64,000 nucleotides of DNA from Streptococcus sanguinis (GCF_900635155.1 NZ_LR134002.1:1612001-1676000); one strand, 5' to 3'; positions 28,344 through 36,131 are shown, counted from the stretch's first letter. Numbers and translations are program-made. Notes: a model not told the origin generated them from the letters alone.

Positions 28344-28401
28344 ATTTAGAGAACTTTCAAATTCTTTTCTCCATTATACTGTTTTTGAGGATAAAAGACA
28401 A
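28344..28401 (-). promoter_or_regulatory. sdpR2-sdpI2 promoter and operator
   Basis: TTGTCT (28396-28401), 17 nt, TATAAT (28373-28378). A related inverted repeat follows at 28344-28363 (clear arm TCTAAAT on the minus strand, weaker partner AATTTGA), about 10 bp after the -10 and before an AGGAGG. Confidence 0.7.
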
Positions 28402-28408
28402 GGAGGGC

Positions 28409-29317
28409 TTAGCTAAACACTTGCTTTTTCTTGGCTAGATAGGCGGTGAGAAGAGCAGCCAGCGCCATAACGATGACTGCTATCAGCCCGCCTGATAGAG
28501 GTTCGCTTGGCGTTCCTGCTAAGAAACTGTTGGCTTGACTGGTCAAAGTCGTCTGTAAGAAACTACCGTGCTGGAGATTGTTGCCCGTCCCAATCACTCC
28601 AAAGACACCTAGATAAATCATGTTATTAGCCGCATGCAGCGCTATGACCAGCCAGAGATTGTCCGTCAGTGCAAAAAGGAGGGAAAGGAAAATCCCGGTC
28701 AGAAAGACATTGAGGATATAAAGGACGGGCGTTCCACCTTTAAAAATGTGGATAACCGCAAAGAGCAGGGAGTTGAGCAGGACAGCCGGTAGCAAGTCCA
28801 GCTTGGTGCGGAGTTTGTTCATGACAAAGCCGCGGTAAATCATCTCTTCAGCCAGCGCCTGAAAGAAGAAATTGACCAGGAAAAAGAGCCAAATTCCTAG
28901 ATTGAACTGCTTTTCGACTTGAATGTGGAGCTGTCCGCCGAGCAGATTGAAGCCCACAGCCAGAAGGACTAAGAAGAAACCCAGTGCTGTACCAAGCAGC
29001 AGATTGAACCCTAATTTTTCCTTCCAAAGTCCAAAACTGGCAAGGCTGCGCCGCTCCCAAAATTTAGCGACGAAGAGAATGATGAGTAAACTGCTACCTA
29101 AAAAGACGGATAAAGAAACGATGCCTATCAGTAAGCGATTGGCGTCCGTCATGCTCGGCAGCAAGAGCCATTGGGACAAAGCTCCGCTGATGAGGCTTCC
29201 CGCAGCAATCGCAAGAAAAGCCAGCGGCAGGCTCAGCCACCAATTTTTTGCCCCTGCTTCTTCTTGCAAGATTTCCAGACTAGAGCGATGGGCTGTCTTT
29301 TGATAAGTATGTGTCAT
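28409..29317 (-). CDS. CPBP-family intramembrane metalloprotease 1 (Abi/CAAX type)
   Basis: 302 residues, about eight helices. Catalytic motifs: EEMIYRGFVMNKLR (EExxxR, about 159) and LLFAVIHIFKGG (FxxxH), then ALHAANNMIYLG. Such proteins are common beside bacteriocin genes, where some give immunity. ATG 29317 has GGAGG. It lies just upstream of sdpR2, but its own promoter region carries a LytTR-like direct repeat instead of the ATTTAGA repeat. Confidence 0.87.
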   Translation of the reverse strand: MTHTYQKTAHRSSLEILQEEAGAKNWWLSLPLAFLAIAAGSLISGALSQWLLLPSMTDANRLLIGIVSLSVFLGSSLLIILFVAKFWERRSLASFGLWKEKLGFNLLLGTALGFFLVLLAVGFNLLGGQLHIQVEKQFNLGIWLFFLVNFFFQALAEEMIYRGFVMNKLRTKLDLLPAVLLNSLLFAVIHIFKGGTPVLYILNVFLTGIFLSLLFALTDNLWLVIALHAANNMIYLGVFGVIGTGNNLQHGSFLQTTLTSQANSFLAGTPSEPLSGGLIAVIVMALAALLTAYLAKKKQVFS

Positions 29318-29394
29318 GTGTGACCTCCTTAAGGTGTATTTTCCCCTACACCCTTATCCTAACAAAAGAAGTACACCAAATCTAGCTCTTTTTG

Positions 29395-29424
29395 GTAAGT
29401 GGTTAGATTGCGCTAGTAAGTGGT
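29395..29424 (-). promoter_or_regulatory. LytTR-like direct repeat before CPBP gene 1
   Basis: ACCACTTAC-N12-ACCACTTAC on the minus strand; perfect 9-bp repeats with a 21-bp period, two helical turns. LytTR regulators (ComE, BlpR, HdrR, BrsR types) bind direct repeats with 12-bp spacing of about this size. No LytTR gene is in the window. Confidence 0.55.
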
Positions 29425-29445
29425 AGAAAAATCACCTAAAAAAGA

Positions 29446-30270
29446 TTAAGAAATCCCCTGCTGACTTTCTCTCTCTTCGCGCTTGGTCAGCCAAACGGCA
29501 ATGACAAGAGCAATGAGAGCGCTAAAAAGTCCAGTTGGACCAGGACCAAGGAATTTAAACGTTTCTACCCCACTAACAGTGAAAACGGTAGTTATCATGG
29601 CAACGGCATCAATGACCCCATGTCCAAAGGCTGGCAGCCAAATGGTTTTGCTACGTACATAGTAAATATCAAGGATAATCCCAAAAGAAATAGCCATGAT
29701 ATAATAGGGAATTAAATTTAAGAAACGCTCACCCAGCGTCCCCGCTCCAATCATATTGACAGGAAAATGCCAAATAGCCCAGATGAGACCACCAATGATT
29801 CGTCCCTTAGTCCGTCCGTAGCGCTCTTTCAAATAAGGATAGAGAATACCCCGCCAGCCGACTTCCTCGCCCAAGCCAGAAAGACTGATGACTAGAGTTA
29901 AGACCGTAAAAATCATTAAAATTTGAAGGGCGACTTGTGGGTTCAGGGCAAAAGCCAAATGCTGCGGAAAGGCAGCAAAATAGACAAGTGCGCCGCCAAG
30001 TATAATGCTACAAATGGCTAACCAGCAGGCTAGGTAATCGCGCCATTTACTGGCGAGCTTCAATTTCCAGCCGATAGACTTTACAGGAGCTTTAGCCAAA
30101 AAAGCAGCCACCATAGGGGCGAACATTACCACACTTGCGGATAAAATGTTACCGACAAGTTTCTGATTGTTAGCATAAAAGTAAGCTATGGCTAGCATAC
30201 CTGGCCAAGCGATCCCAAACGCCCAAGCTAGAAACCTTTTAATGGTTGAAGTTGAAATTGTGTTTTGCAT
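29446..30270 (-). CDS. CPBP-family intramembrane metalloprotease 2
   Basis: 274 residues, about eight helices. Motifs: GEEVGWRGILYPYLKERYG (EExxxR) and GLIWAIWHFPVNMIG (H-containing), plus PAFGHGVIDAVAM. Differs from CPBP 1 in sequence and fits the subgroup of larger CAAX-like proteases. Starts 30 nt after the AmpC-like gene with AAAGGAG, so likely the last gene of the peptide-ABC-SdpI transcript. Confidence 0.87.
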   Translation of the reverse strand: MQNTISTSTIKRFLAWAFGIAWPGMLAIAYFYANNQKLVGNILSASVVMFAPMVAAFLAKAPVKSIGWKLKLASKWRDYLACWLAICSIILGGALVYFAAFPQHLAFALNPQVALQILMIFTVLTLVISLSGLGEEVGWRGILYPYLKERYGRTKGRIIGGLIWAIWHFPVNMIGAGTLGERFLNLIPYYIMAISFGIILDIYYVRSKTIWLPAFGHGVIDAVAMITTVFTVSGVETFKFLGPGPTGLFSALIALVIAVWLTKREERESQQGIS

Positions 30271-30300
30271 ATAAAATGCTCCTTTCTGTCATTTGTAAAA

Positions 30301-32100
30301 TTATAAAGTCCACCATTGGTATAGCGACCAATAGAAAATATTAAAAGCGATGATAAAAGCGACGGAGCTAGTTGCTAGCGTGAGGTACTTATTCCCTTGC
30401 TTCAACCTCGCTTTGAAGAAGGGCAGATAGGGAAGAAAAGCACTAATCAGCAAGACCACAGCAAGCAAGGCAAACAGTTGGAAATGCCCCGTCAAACCAG
30501 CGAGATCGAAAGAATTTTTCGCGAGAATAATTGAGAAAAATGAGAACAAATTACGAAAAGCCCAAAGAATAAGGAAGCCAGTCAGATAATGCCAACTAGA
30601 CCAGACAACCGAACCTGTTCCCTTGTTTTTCCTAGTGAGCAAACGATACAATTTTGCCAAAATACCGCTGAGATAGCAAAGGGCGACATACAGTGCGGCA
30701 AGCCCAGCGAGTAATAAACTACCATAATCTTTGATAACATCCAACAAGGGCAGCTTTGTCCTATCTGAAATAGGCAGGTTCAGAATATAGTGCCCTCCTC
30801 TTTCTCCTGCCGTCCAAAAACCAAAATAGTCTTTGATAGCCGCATTTTCAGAAGGGTTAGTTAGATAGCTAGTCGACTTGAAAACCCTAAATATAGATAG
30901 GGGACCTCCACTATAAATACGCGCTTCGCGGTAAAAACCAGCTTGAAAGTCCTTTTGAGCTGCCTTTGAGGCTTCTTTTTTCTTACCGTAAATGAGGTCA
31001 GGCATGCTAAGAGCGAAATGAAACTCATTTCTTTGATTGACTGTAACGACTGAGCCAATCCCTGACTTCAAATCAAGCAAGAGGCTGGTCGTAAAGCCTG
31101 GTGAGTTTCCCCCGTGCCCAAAAGTTCTGGTGTTTTCAAACTCCGTCACCCAAAGTCCGTGAGCATTGACGGGAATATCTGTACCCGGATAAGTATGGCT
31201 AGCGCTGTAAAAATTCTCCCAAGTCTCTGCCCTTTTAAAGAGCTTCTCCTTTTGCAGGAGGGCTTGGGCAAATTTCTTGATGTCGGCAAATGTTCCTGTT
31301 GCCCGCCCCGCTGGATATTCTCCAAGAACAAAGGGTTGGTCGCCTTTTAGTAAGTCTCCATTTGTATCATAAGTTTTCTCCTTCTCCCGCTGTTTTTGTA
31401 CAAATACATTATCTGATAAATCAGGTTTGAGTGCGGTGTGTTTCATACCCAAGGGCTGGAAAATATGCTCGTGGACATAGTCGGCAAAGGATTGCCCGCT
31501 AATGCGCTCCACGATATAGCCCGCCAGCGCTGTTCCATAGTTTGAATAGGATGTCACCGTCCCCGGCTCATAAATCTGAGACGGAGTTTTTTTCATCAAT
31601 GCTCCTAAATCCTTGTCGGAGCCTATATACAAAGGGTAATCTTCAAAGCCCGCTTGGTGGTTCATGAGGTCCAGCATGGTAATGGGCTTGTCGTATTTGA
31701 GATTTTTTAGGAGATTTTGGGGCAGATACTCCCTGATGTCCGTTTTCAGGTCAATCTTGCCCTCCTCCCAAAGCTGCATGACGCTGACCCAGACGGTGAT
31801 TTTGGTGGTTGAACCCCACTCGAAGACCGACTTGTCATCCACCGCTAGCTTCTTTTCCTTGTCCGTATAGCCGAAGTTCTTTTGATAGAGAGTATTGCCG
31901 TCTTTGTCAAAGACCGTTGTTGCCAGTCCTGCGCTGGTTTTTTCGTGTTCTTGGTAGTAATTTTCAATCTTCTGACCGATTTGGTCGTAAGACGTGCCTG
32001 ACGGCAATTTTTGCTGGTCGGCGTAAGCGTGGGCTGCTCCAAAAGCTAGCAAGCCACACGTTACCAGCGCCACAGTGCTTTTCAAAAATGATGATTTCAT
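30301..32100 (-). CDS. Membrane-bound serine hydrolase, class C beta-lactamase (AmpC/Pbp4*) fold
   Basis: 599 residues. Signal peptide (MKSSFLKSTVALVTCGLLAFGAA) and then a beta-lactamase-like domain: STTK nucleophile motif (about residue 96), YSNYG (YxN) and HGGNSPGF (HxG). The last 150 residues hold four membrane helices. ATG 32100 is used as it has TGGAG and starts the signal peptide. Related proteins act as esterases or D-stereospecific peptidases, so a role in peptide trimming or envelope change is possible but not shown. Confidence 0.85.
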   Translation of the reverse strand: MKSSFLKSTVALVTCGLLAFGAAHAYADQQKLPSGTSYDQIGQKIENYYQEHEKTSAGLATTVFDKDGNTLYQKNFGYTDKEKKLAVDDKSVFEWGSTTKITVWVSVMQLWEEGKIDLKTDIREYLPQNLLKNLKYDKPITMLDLMNHQAGFEDYPLYIGSDKDLGALMKKTPSQIYEPGTVTSYSNYGTALAGYIVERISGQSFADYVHEHIFQPLGMKHTALKPDLSDNVFVQKQREKEKTYDTNGDLLKGDQPFVLGEYPAGRATGTFADIKKFAQALLQKEKLFKRAETWENFYSASHTYPGTDIPVNAHGLWVTEFENTRTFGHGGNSPGFTTSLLLDLKSGIGSVVTVNQRNEFHFALSMPDLIYGKKKEASKAAQKDFQAGFYREARIYSGGPLSIFRVFKSTSYLTNPSENAAIKDYFGFWTAGERGGHYILNLPISDRTKLPLLDVIKDYGSLLLAGLAALYVALCYLSGILAKLYRLLTRKNKGTGSVVWSSWHYLTGFLILWAFRNLFSFFSIILAKNSFDLAGLTGHFQLFALLAVVLLISAFLPYLPFFKARLKQGNKYLTLATSSVAFIIAFNIFYWSLYQWWTL

Positions 32101-32137
32101 GATGATCTCCAATCATTATTTTCTATATTTCCTTCAC

Positions 32138-32242
32138 TTAAAAAGGAAAAAGAAAGAGCAAACTGAGTAGACCGAGAAGGAGCCAGATCCAGCCAAAGAT
32201 AAAGAATAAAAGCATTTTAACAAAAGTAAAAATATGAAACAT
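32138..32242 (-). CDS. 34-residue hydrophobic peptide
   Basis: Short gene with a strong AAAGGAG 7 nt before ATG. Peptide starts MFHIFTFVKMLLFFIFGW and continues as one Leu/Phe-rich helix ending FPF, with a single Lys. It lies 30 nt after sdpI3 and 37 nt before the AmpC-like gene, so it is inside the operon. Could be a structural or toxic membrane peptide, or a small subunit of a neighbour. Family not recognised. Confidence 0.6.
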   Translation of the reverse strand: MFHIFTFVKMLLFFIFGWIWLLLGLLSLLFLFPF

Positions 32243-32272
32243 GATTTTCTCCTTTCCTATCAGATTGCTATT

Positions 32273-32758
32273 TTAAAAGAGGAAGAGGCTGACCAGAAAC
32301 AGGATTGAGCCAACTCCTCCGAAGATATAAGCTAAAACGCGTGGAGCCGGCTCTTGGTCTGCCACTATTTTTCTCGTGAGGAAGTAGCTGACAGCATTAA
32401 GGATGATTGCAGACATAATCCCATTGACCTTAAATACCGGAAAAGCCGGATTGAGCCCATAAAGAAGAACGCTGATATAAACTACGGCATTGATAAAGGG
32501 AACCAGCCAGTAAAGGAAATGGACAAATTGCTTGTCGATAATCTCTTTAATAGTCGTCGTGTAGCAAACAATCAGTTGAATTACACTCAATAGAACTGGC
32601 AGAAACCAGATAAAGACTTGCTTGGGCATGCCTAGACCGCTATAGGGCAAATGCCCTCTGATTAGCTGAGATAGGTCTGCATAGATTGACAAAGCGTAGA
32701 TAAGCGGTAGCCAAATAACGATTAGGCTTGCCACTAATTCTTTCCATTTTAATTTCAT
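32273..32758 (-). CDS. SdpI-like membrane protein 3 (without its own SdpR)
   Basis: 161 residues, clearly a paralogue of the other two: VIWLPLIYALSIYADLSQLIRGHLPYSG at the start and RKIVADQEPAPRVLAYIFGG at the end. Most like SdpI-like 2. Strong GAAGGAGG site. It follows the ABC transporter by 14 nt. No repressor gene is attached, so it probably serves as immunity protein of the peptide-export operon. Confidence 0.8.
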   Translation of the reverse strand: MKLKWKELVASLIVIWLPLIYALSIYADLSQLIRGHLPYSGLGMPKQVFIWFLPVLLSVIQLIVCYTTTIKEIIDKQFVHFLYWLVPFINAVVYISVLLYGLNPAFPVFKVNGIMSAIILNAVSYFLTRKIVADQEPAPRVLAYIFGGVGSILFLVSLFLF

Positions 32759-32772
32759 TTTCTTTCCTCCTT

Positions 32773-34353
32773 TTATAATTCCAGACAGTCATCAAAGCGG
32801 TCTAAGAGTGCCCTGCCTTGATTATGAGTAATAACGATAACAATGCGGTCCTTGATGGACAAGATATAGTCCATGACTTCAGCCGCCAAGCTCGGGTCAA
32901 GATTACTGGTCGGCTCATCAAAAATCAGCACATCATAATCCTTAACCAAGAAACGCGCCAAATCAATCCGCTGCTTTTCACCATAGGAAACTTCCTGCCG
33001 CTCCAAATCCAGCTTCTTGCTCAAGAAAGCCTCATTAAAATGCAGACTTTGGTACAAGAAAGTTTGGTCAGGTGCATTTATATCTCTGTATAGCGCGATA
33101 TTGTCCGCCACACTTCCCTCGATAAAAAAGTCATTCTTTTGGATAAAGGCGATTTTCTGATAGAGACTGTCGCTTGCTAGCTGGCTGACCGCTTGACCAT
33201 TGACCATGATTTGACCAGCGTAGTCCTTGCTATCAAAATAATTGAGCAAGAGCTTCATCAAGGTCGACTTGCCCCGACCAGACTCGCCGATAATAGCATA
33301 GTGCTTGTCCTTGGCAAACTGATAAGAAAAATCCTGAAAGAGAGCCTTGTCGCCCAACTCCAGACCGAGATGTTCAAAATCAATCCGATCAATCGTTTCG
33401 GTCAGATTTTGAGCGGGCTCCGCTTCTTTCTTAGCCAACTTAGAATCAAAATCATTCTCAATATCCTTGACCGTGCTCATGAGATTTTTGTTATTGATAA
33501 AAAGCTGCAAAGGAGTGAAGACAAAGTTCAAAAGCTGAACACTGGCAATCAAAGCCCCAATGGTCAGAGACCCTTGGCTGACAAACCAAATCCCCAGAGA
33601 CATACAAAATATCTGAGACAGAAAGCTAAAGAACATCATCAGAGTCACAGCGCCCTCCTTAGCCGCATTATAGCTTTTTCTGGCTTGCTCAAAGTCGCTG
33701 TTGCTGCTAGACAGGTGCTCAACCACCCTTTTTTGGATTTGCAAAAGTTTGATTTGCTCAAAGCCTTCCAAAAAATTGGTGACTTGCTTCAAAAAGTAAT
33801 TGCTTTTCTGAGTGAAATTCGCTGTCGCCTTGCGCATCAATATCCCTGGAATTTGTGACGCAGCCATGGTCAAAAAAGAAATGAGAATAAAGCCCAGAGC
33901 CATGCGCCATTCAATCCAAAAAATAGCCAGTGTACTGATAAAAACTGAAGAAAAGGCAGCCACAATATCACAGCGCGGGGTCAAGTAATTCTCTTGGTAA
34001 ATATCCATATTCTTGGTCGTTGTGTTGAGATAGCTATTTTCCTGCTCGGAAGCCTTGTCATGCAAATTCTTGTCATAAAAAGAATGGAAAAGCCTCGTTT
34101 TGACTTCTTCCAAGACTTGCTTATTATGATTGTTCTTGAACCAAATAGCCAGCAAGCTGCAAAGAGACCAAGCACAAGTGCAAAAAAGGCAGATAAAGAA
34201 TTGTCCAAGCAAGTTAGAATGAGCCTTCTGCGCACTGTCCACAACAACTCCCAGCTGCAAAGAAAACAAAGTGATAAAAATCGTTGCTCCAATGCTAAAG
34301 ATAGTCGCACCCAGATAAGAAGCGCGGTATTTCCGTAAAATTTCTTTCAACAT
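32773..34353 (-). CDS. ABC transporter, fused membrane and ATPase domains
   Basis: 526 residues. Six membrane helices in residues 1-280, then ATPase: Walker A GESGRGKST (about 356), signature VSYGEKQRIDLARF in place of LSGGQ, Walker B DVLIFDEPTS and H-loop VIVITHNQGR. Shorter than most exporters and lacks a C39 peptidase domain, so it would not cleave a leader. Probably a homodimer. Its start overlaps the 40-residue peptide gene by 7 nt, tying the two together. Confidence 0.88.
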   Translation of the reverse strand: MLKEILRKYRASYLGATIFSIGATIFITLFSLQLGVVVDSAQKAHSNLLGQFFICLFCTCAWSLCSLLAIWFKNNHNKQVLEEVKTRLFHSFYDKNLHDKASEQENSYLNTTTKNMDIYQENYLTPRCDIVAAFSSVFISTLAIFWIEWRMALGFILISFLTMAASQIPGILMRKATANFTQKSNYFLKQVTNFLEGFEQIKLLQIQKRVVEHLSSSNSDFEQARKSYNAAKEGAVTLMMFFSFLSQIFCMSLGIWFVSQGSLTIGALIASVQLLNFVFTPLQLFINNKNLMSTVKDIENDFDSKLAKKEAEPAQNLTETIDRIDFEHLGLELGDKALFQDFSYQFAKDKHYAIIGESGRGKSTLMKLLLNYFDSKDYAGQIMVNGQAVSQLASDSLYQKIAFIQKNDFFIEGSVADNIALYRDINAPDQTFLYQSLHFNEAFLSKKLDLERQEVSYGEKQRIDLARFLVKDYDVLIFDEPTSNLDPSLAAEVMDYILSIKDRIVIVITHNQGRALLDRFDDCLEL

Positions 34354-34469
34354 TTAATTTTTCCTTCCAATTTTCGTCTATTTTTGAAAACGATCCAAGA
34401 CGGGATTGCCCAGCAGACGGATAAAACCGTGAGCAAGCCTATAAGCAATAAAAGTAATCCTCTTTTCAT
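34347..34469 (-). CDS. 40-residue membrane peptide, paralogue of the 46-residue peptide
   Basis: Strong AAAGGAG before ATG. Starts MKRGLLLLLIGLLTVLSVCW and ends FKNRRKLEGKIKC: one helix followed by a basic tail. Aligned with the next peptide it shares the pattern IGLxTxLSxxWAxxSW then (F/Y)KN. Overlaps the ABC gene start by 7 nt, implying coupled translation. Could be the exported peptide or an accessory subunit. Confidence 0.7.
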   Translation of the reverse strand: MKRGLLLLLIGLLTVLSVCWAIPSWIVFKNRRKLEGKIKC

Positions 34470-34489
34470 CTTTTCTCCTTTATCTATCT

Positions 34490-34567
34490 ATTTAGAAAAT
34501 TTTCTAAATAAAGAGTACGAAACGAAGCAATCTAATCCTTCTTAGGTATTTCGATTTGTTTCTAAAT
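34490..34567 (-). promoter_or_regulatory. Two operators before the 40-residue peptide gene
   Basis: 34490-34509 is a perfect 20-bp palindrome, ATTTAGAAAATTTTCTAAAT. 34548-34567 has arms ATTTCGA and TCTAAAT. Between them is a poor promoter (TACTCT at 34512-34517, 2 bp before the first operator; no good -35). The layout is the same as at the 46-residue peptide gene, but the promoter has decayed. Confidence 0.75.
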
Positions 34568-34578
34568 ACTCTGGATTA

Positions 34579-34607
34579 AAAAATCTAGTCTAGAAAAACT
34601 AGATTGC
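34579..34607 (-). terminator. Terminator after the 46-residue peptide gene
   Basis: AATCTAGT/ACTAGATT hairpin followed by TTTTTT on the minus strand. It closely resembles the terminator at 34936-34965. Confidence 0.8.
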
Positions 34608-34618
34608 CTATTTTGTAT

Positions 34619-34759
34619 TTAAAAATGTTTTTGATTGGATATTTTTTGCAGGTCGTCCTTATTTTTATAGAGCACCCAGGAAAAAACAGCCAGCCAAATG
34701 GATAGACCCGTCACTAGACCTACTACGGTTAGTAGGATTGAGTTTCTTGCTTTCTTCAT
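34619..34759 (-). CDS. 46-residue membrane peptide
   Basis: Strong AAGGAGG before ATG. Starts MKKARNSILLTVVGLVTGLS and continues IWLAVFSWVLYKNKDD, with a basic tail ending KHF. One membrane helix with positive N terminus, no double-glycine leader and no signal peptidase site I can defend. It has its own promoter, three operators and a terminator, so it can be made in excess over the downstream operon. A toxin or signal role is inference. Confidence 0.7.
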   Translation of the reverse strand: MKKARNSILLTVVGLVTGLSIWLAVFSWVLYKNKDDLQKISNQKHF

Positions 34760-34783
34760 TTTTCCTCCTTTTTGAGTAGAGAA

Positions 34784-34930
34784 ATTTAGAATTTTTTCTA
34801 AATAGCTTTTATAAAAAATTGCTCAGTGACTAATTAAACAGAGCAGAATGAAGTAATTAGAACATCTTCTAAATAGATTGTAACACTTCTCTTTCAAAAA
34901 AGCAAGAGGTATTTTGGTTTTTTTCTAAAT
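34784..34930 (-). promoter_or_regulatory. Promoter of the 46-residue peptide gene with three operators
   Basis: TTGCTT (34900-34905), 17 nt, TACAAT (34877-34882). Operators: 34911-34930 (arms ATTTTGG, TCTAAAT) 5 bp upstream of the -35; 34855-34874 (AATTAGA, TCTAAAT) 2 bp after the -10; 34784-34803 (ATTTAGA, TCTAAAT, perfect) in the 5' leader. The first two match the yhfC promoter layout almost exactly. Confidence 0.8.
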
Positions 34931-34935
34931 AGCTA

Positions 34936-34965
34936 TCAAAAAATCTAGCCTGTCTAGACTAGATT
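34936..34965 (-). terminator. Terminator after the class A beta-lactamase-like gene
   Basis: AATCTAGTC/GGCTAGATT hairpin followed by TTTTTT, directly after the stop codon at 34970. Confidence 0.8.
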
Positions 34966-34969
34966 GCTC

Positions 34970-36049
34970 TTAGTTCATATTAACCCGATGCCATTCATTG
35001 ATGACGTATGCTAACTGACCAACTTGCTCAATTCCGACACCACTGATCTCATCACTGGCCTCGGTGCTACCACCTAAATAAGCCGTATAGAGAGCTATAA
35101 TATAGGGCTTCTCTTCCATAACTAATGCATCCACATTGAGCGCCTCACGAACATATCCAGGCTTTTGATAGATGGTAATGTCACGCAGATAGCGCTTATA
35201 GTATTCACCTGGGAAGGATTCGCCTATATAATAAAGGATGTCCTTGTACTTTTCCTGATTTTTAGACAAATACTCAAGGACCTGAATATAGTAGTCCGTC
35301 GTGGTCTTATTATTCTCACGGCTGATCGTCTTAATATCAGCCTTGGACTGACCGTAGCGACTAAACATATCATAGGCCTTTTCCATGCCGCCTAGACGCT
35401 CTGCTAAAGCGTAGGCTGGAGTATTTTCAGAATAAACCAAGGAATATTCCTGCATGTCTGATATTCTCATAGCACCGTTGAAAGCACCGACATAGTTATC
35501 ATGCTCGCCCCTATATTCATAGTTAGTATTGGTAATATCAAACCGCTCGTCCATAGAAAGTTTGCCAGCAGCAACCTCATCTACTACCAGCATATTGAGA
35601 GGGAGCTTGTAGGTCGATCCCGCAGTCATAGGCTGGGTATCATTCATGGCAAAGGTCTTACCGGTCGTCAAATCCTTATAGGAAAATGCAACCTGGGAGG
35701 GTTCAATTCCCATTTCGGTCATATAAGCCTGAATGACCTGAGTCAAATCCAAATTTGCATAGTCAAATCGCAGCCCTAAAGCATCCATAGTCGGGCCGTC
35801 CGCTTCCATGACCTTCTGCTTCTCCTCTGGACTTTTCTCAACAGGCTTGGGCGTTTCTTCAACTGGTTTGGAATCAGGCTTGACTTTCTCTGTTCCCTGT
35901 TCTTGCTCGCCAGACTTTGCAAGTTGGGCAGCCTCTTGTGCTTTCTTTTCAATGGCCTTATTTCGTTCGGTTATAAAAAGGAAGATGAAGCCCAGCAGAC
36001 AAAGACAAGAAAGGATAGCTACGATAATCGTTACAATTTTTTTACTCAA
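34970..36049 (-). CDS. Membrane-anchored class A beta-lactamase-like serine hydrolase
   Basis: 359 residues. An N-terminal anchor helix (VTIIVAILSCLCLLGFIFLFI) and an acidic/Lys/Pro-rich linker precede a beta-lactamase-2 type domain. STYK (nucleophile) is in AGSTYKLPLNML, and SEN (SDN equivalent) is in YSENTPAYAL. The start is TTG at 36049 with AGGAGA upstream; the upstream frame reads through non-coding DNA. Such surface proteins in streptococci have unknown substrates. It is separated by a terminator from the peptide cluster. Confidence 0.82.
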   Translation of the reverse strand: MSKKIVTIIVAILSCLCLLGFIFLFITERNKAIEKKAQEAAQLAKSGEQEQGTEKVKPDSKPVEETPKPVEKSPEEKQKVMEADGPTMDALGLRFDYANLDLTQVIQAYMTEMGIEPSQVAFSYKDLTTGKTFAMNDTQPMTAGSTYKLPLNMLVVDEVAAGKLSMDERFDITNTNYEYRGEHDNYVGAFNGAMRISDMQEYSLVYSENTPAYALAERLGGMEKAYDMFSRYGQSKADIKTISRENNKTTTDYYIQVLEYLSKNQEKYKDILYYIGESFPGEYYKRYLRDITIYQKPGYVREALNVDALVMEEKPYIIALYTAYLGGSTEASDEISGVGIEQVGQLAYVINEWHRVNMN

Positions 36050-36131
36050 AACATTTCTCCTAGCATTTGTATTATAAAAAATTATGAGGAAAATAACAAG
36101 TGAAATCCAGAAAATAGGTATTTTAAGCATT

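Noticed and set aside
33193..33858. 221-codon plus-strand frame inside the ABC transporter gene
   Set aside because: Shadow of the conserved ABC gene; low-complexity translation and no start signal.
25406..34353. An SdpC-like toxin gene
   Set aside because: No protein of about 200 residues with an SdpC-like secreted region is present; the only candidates are the short peptides.
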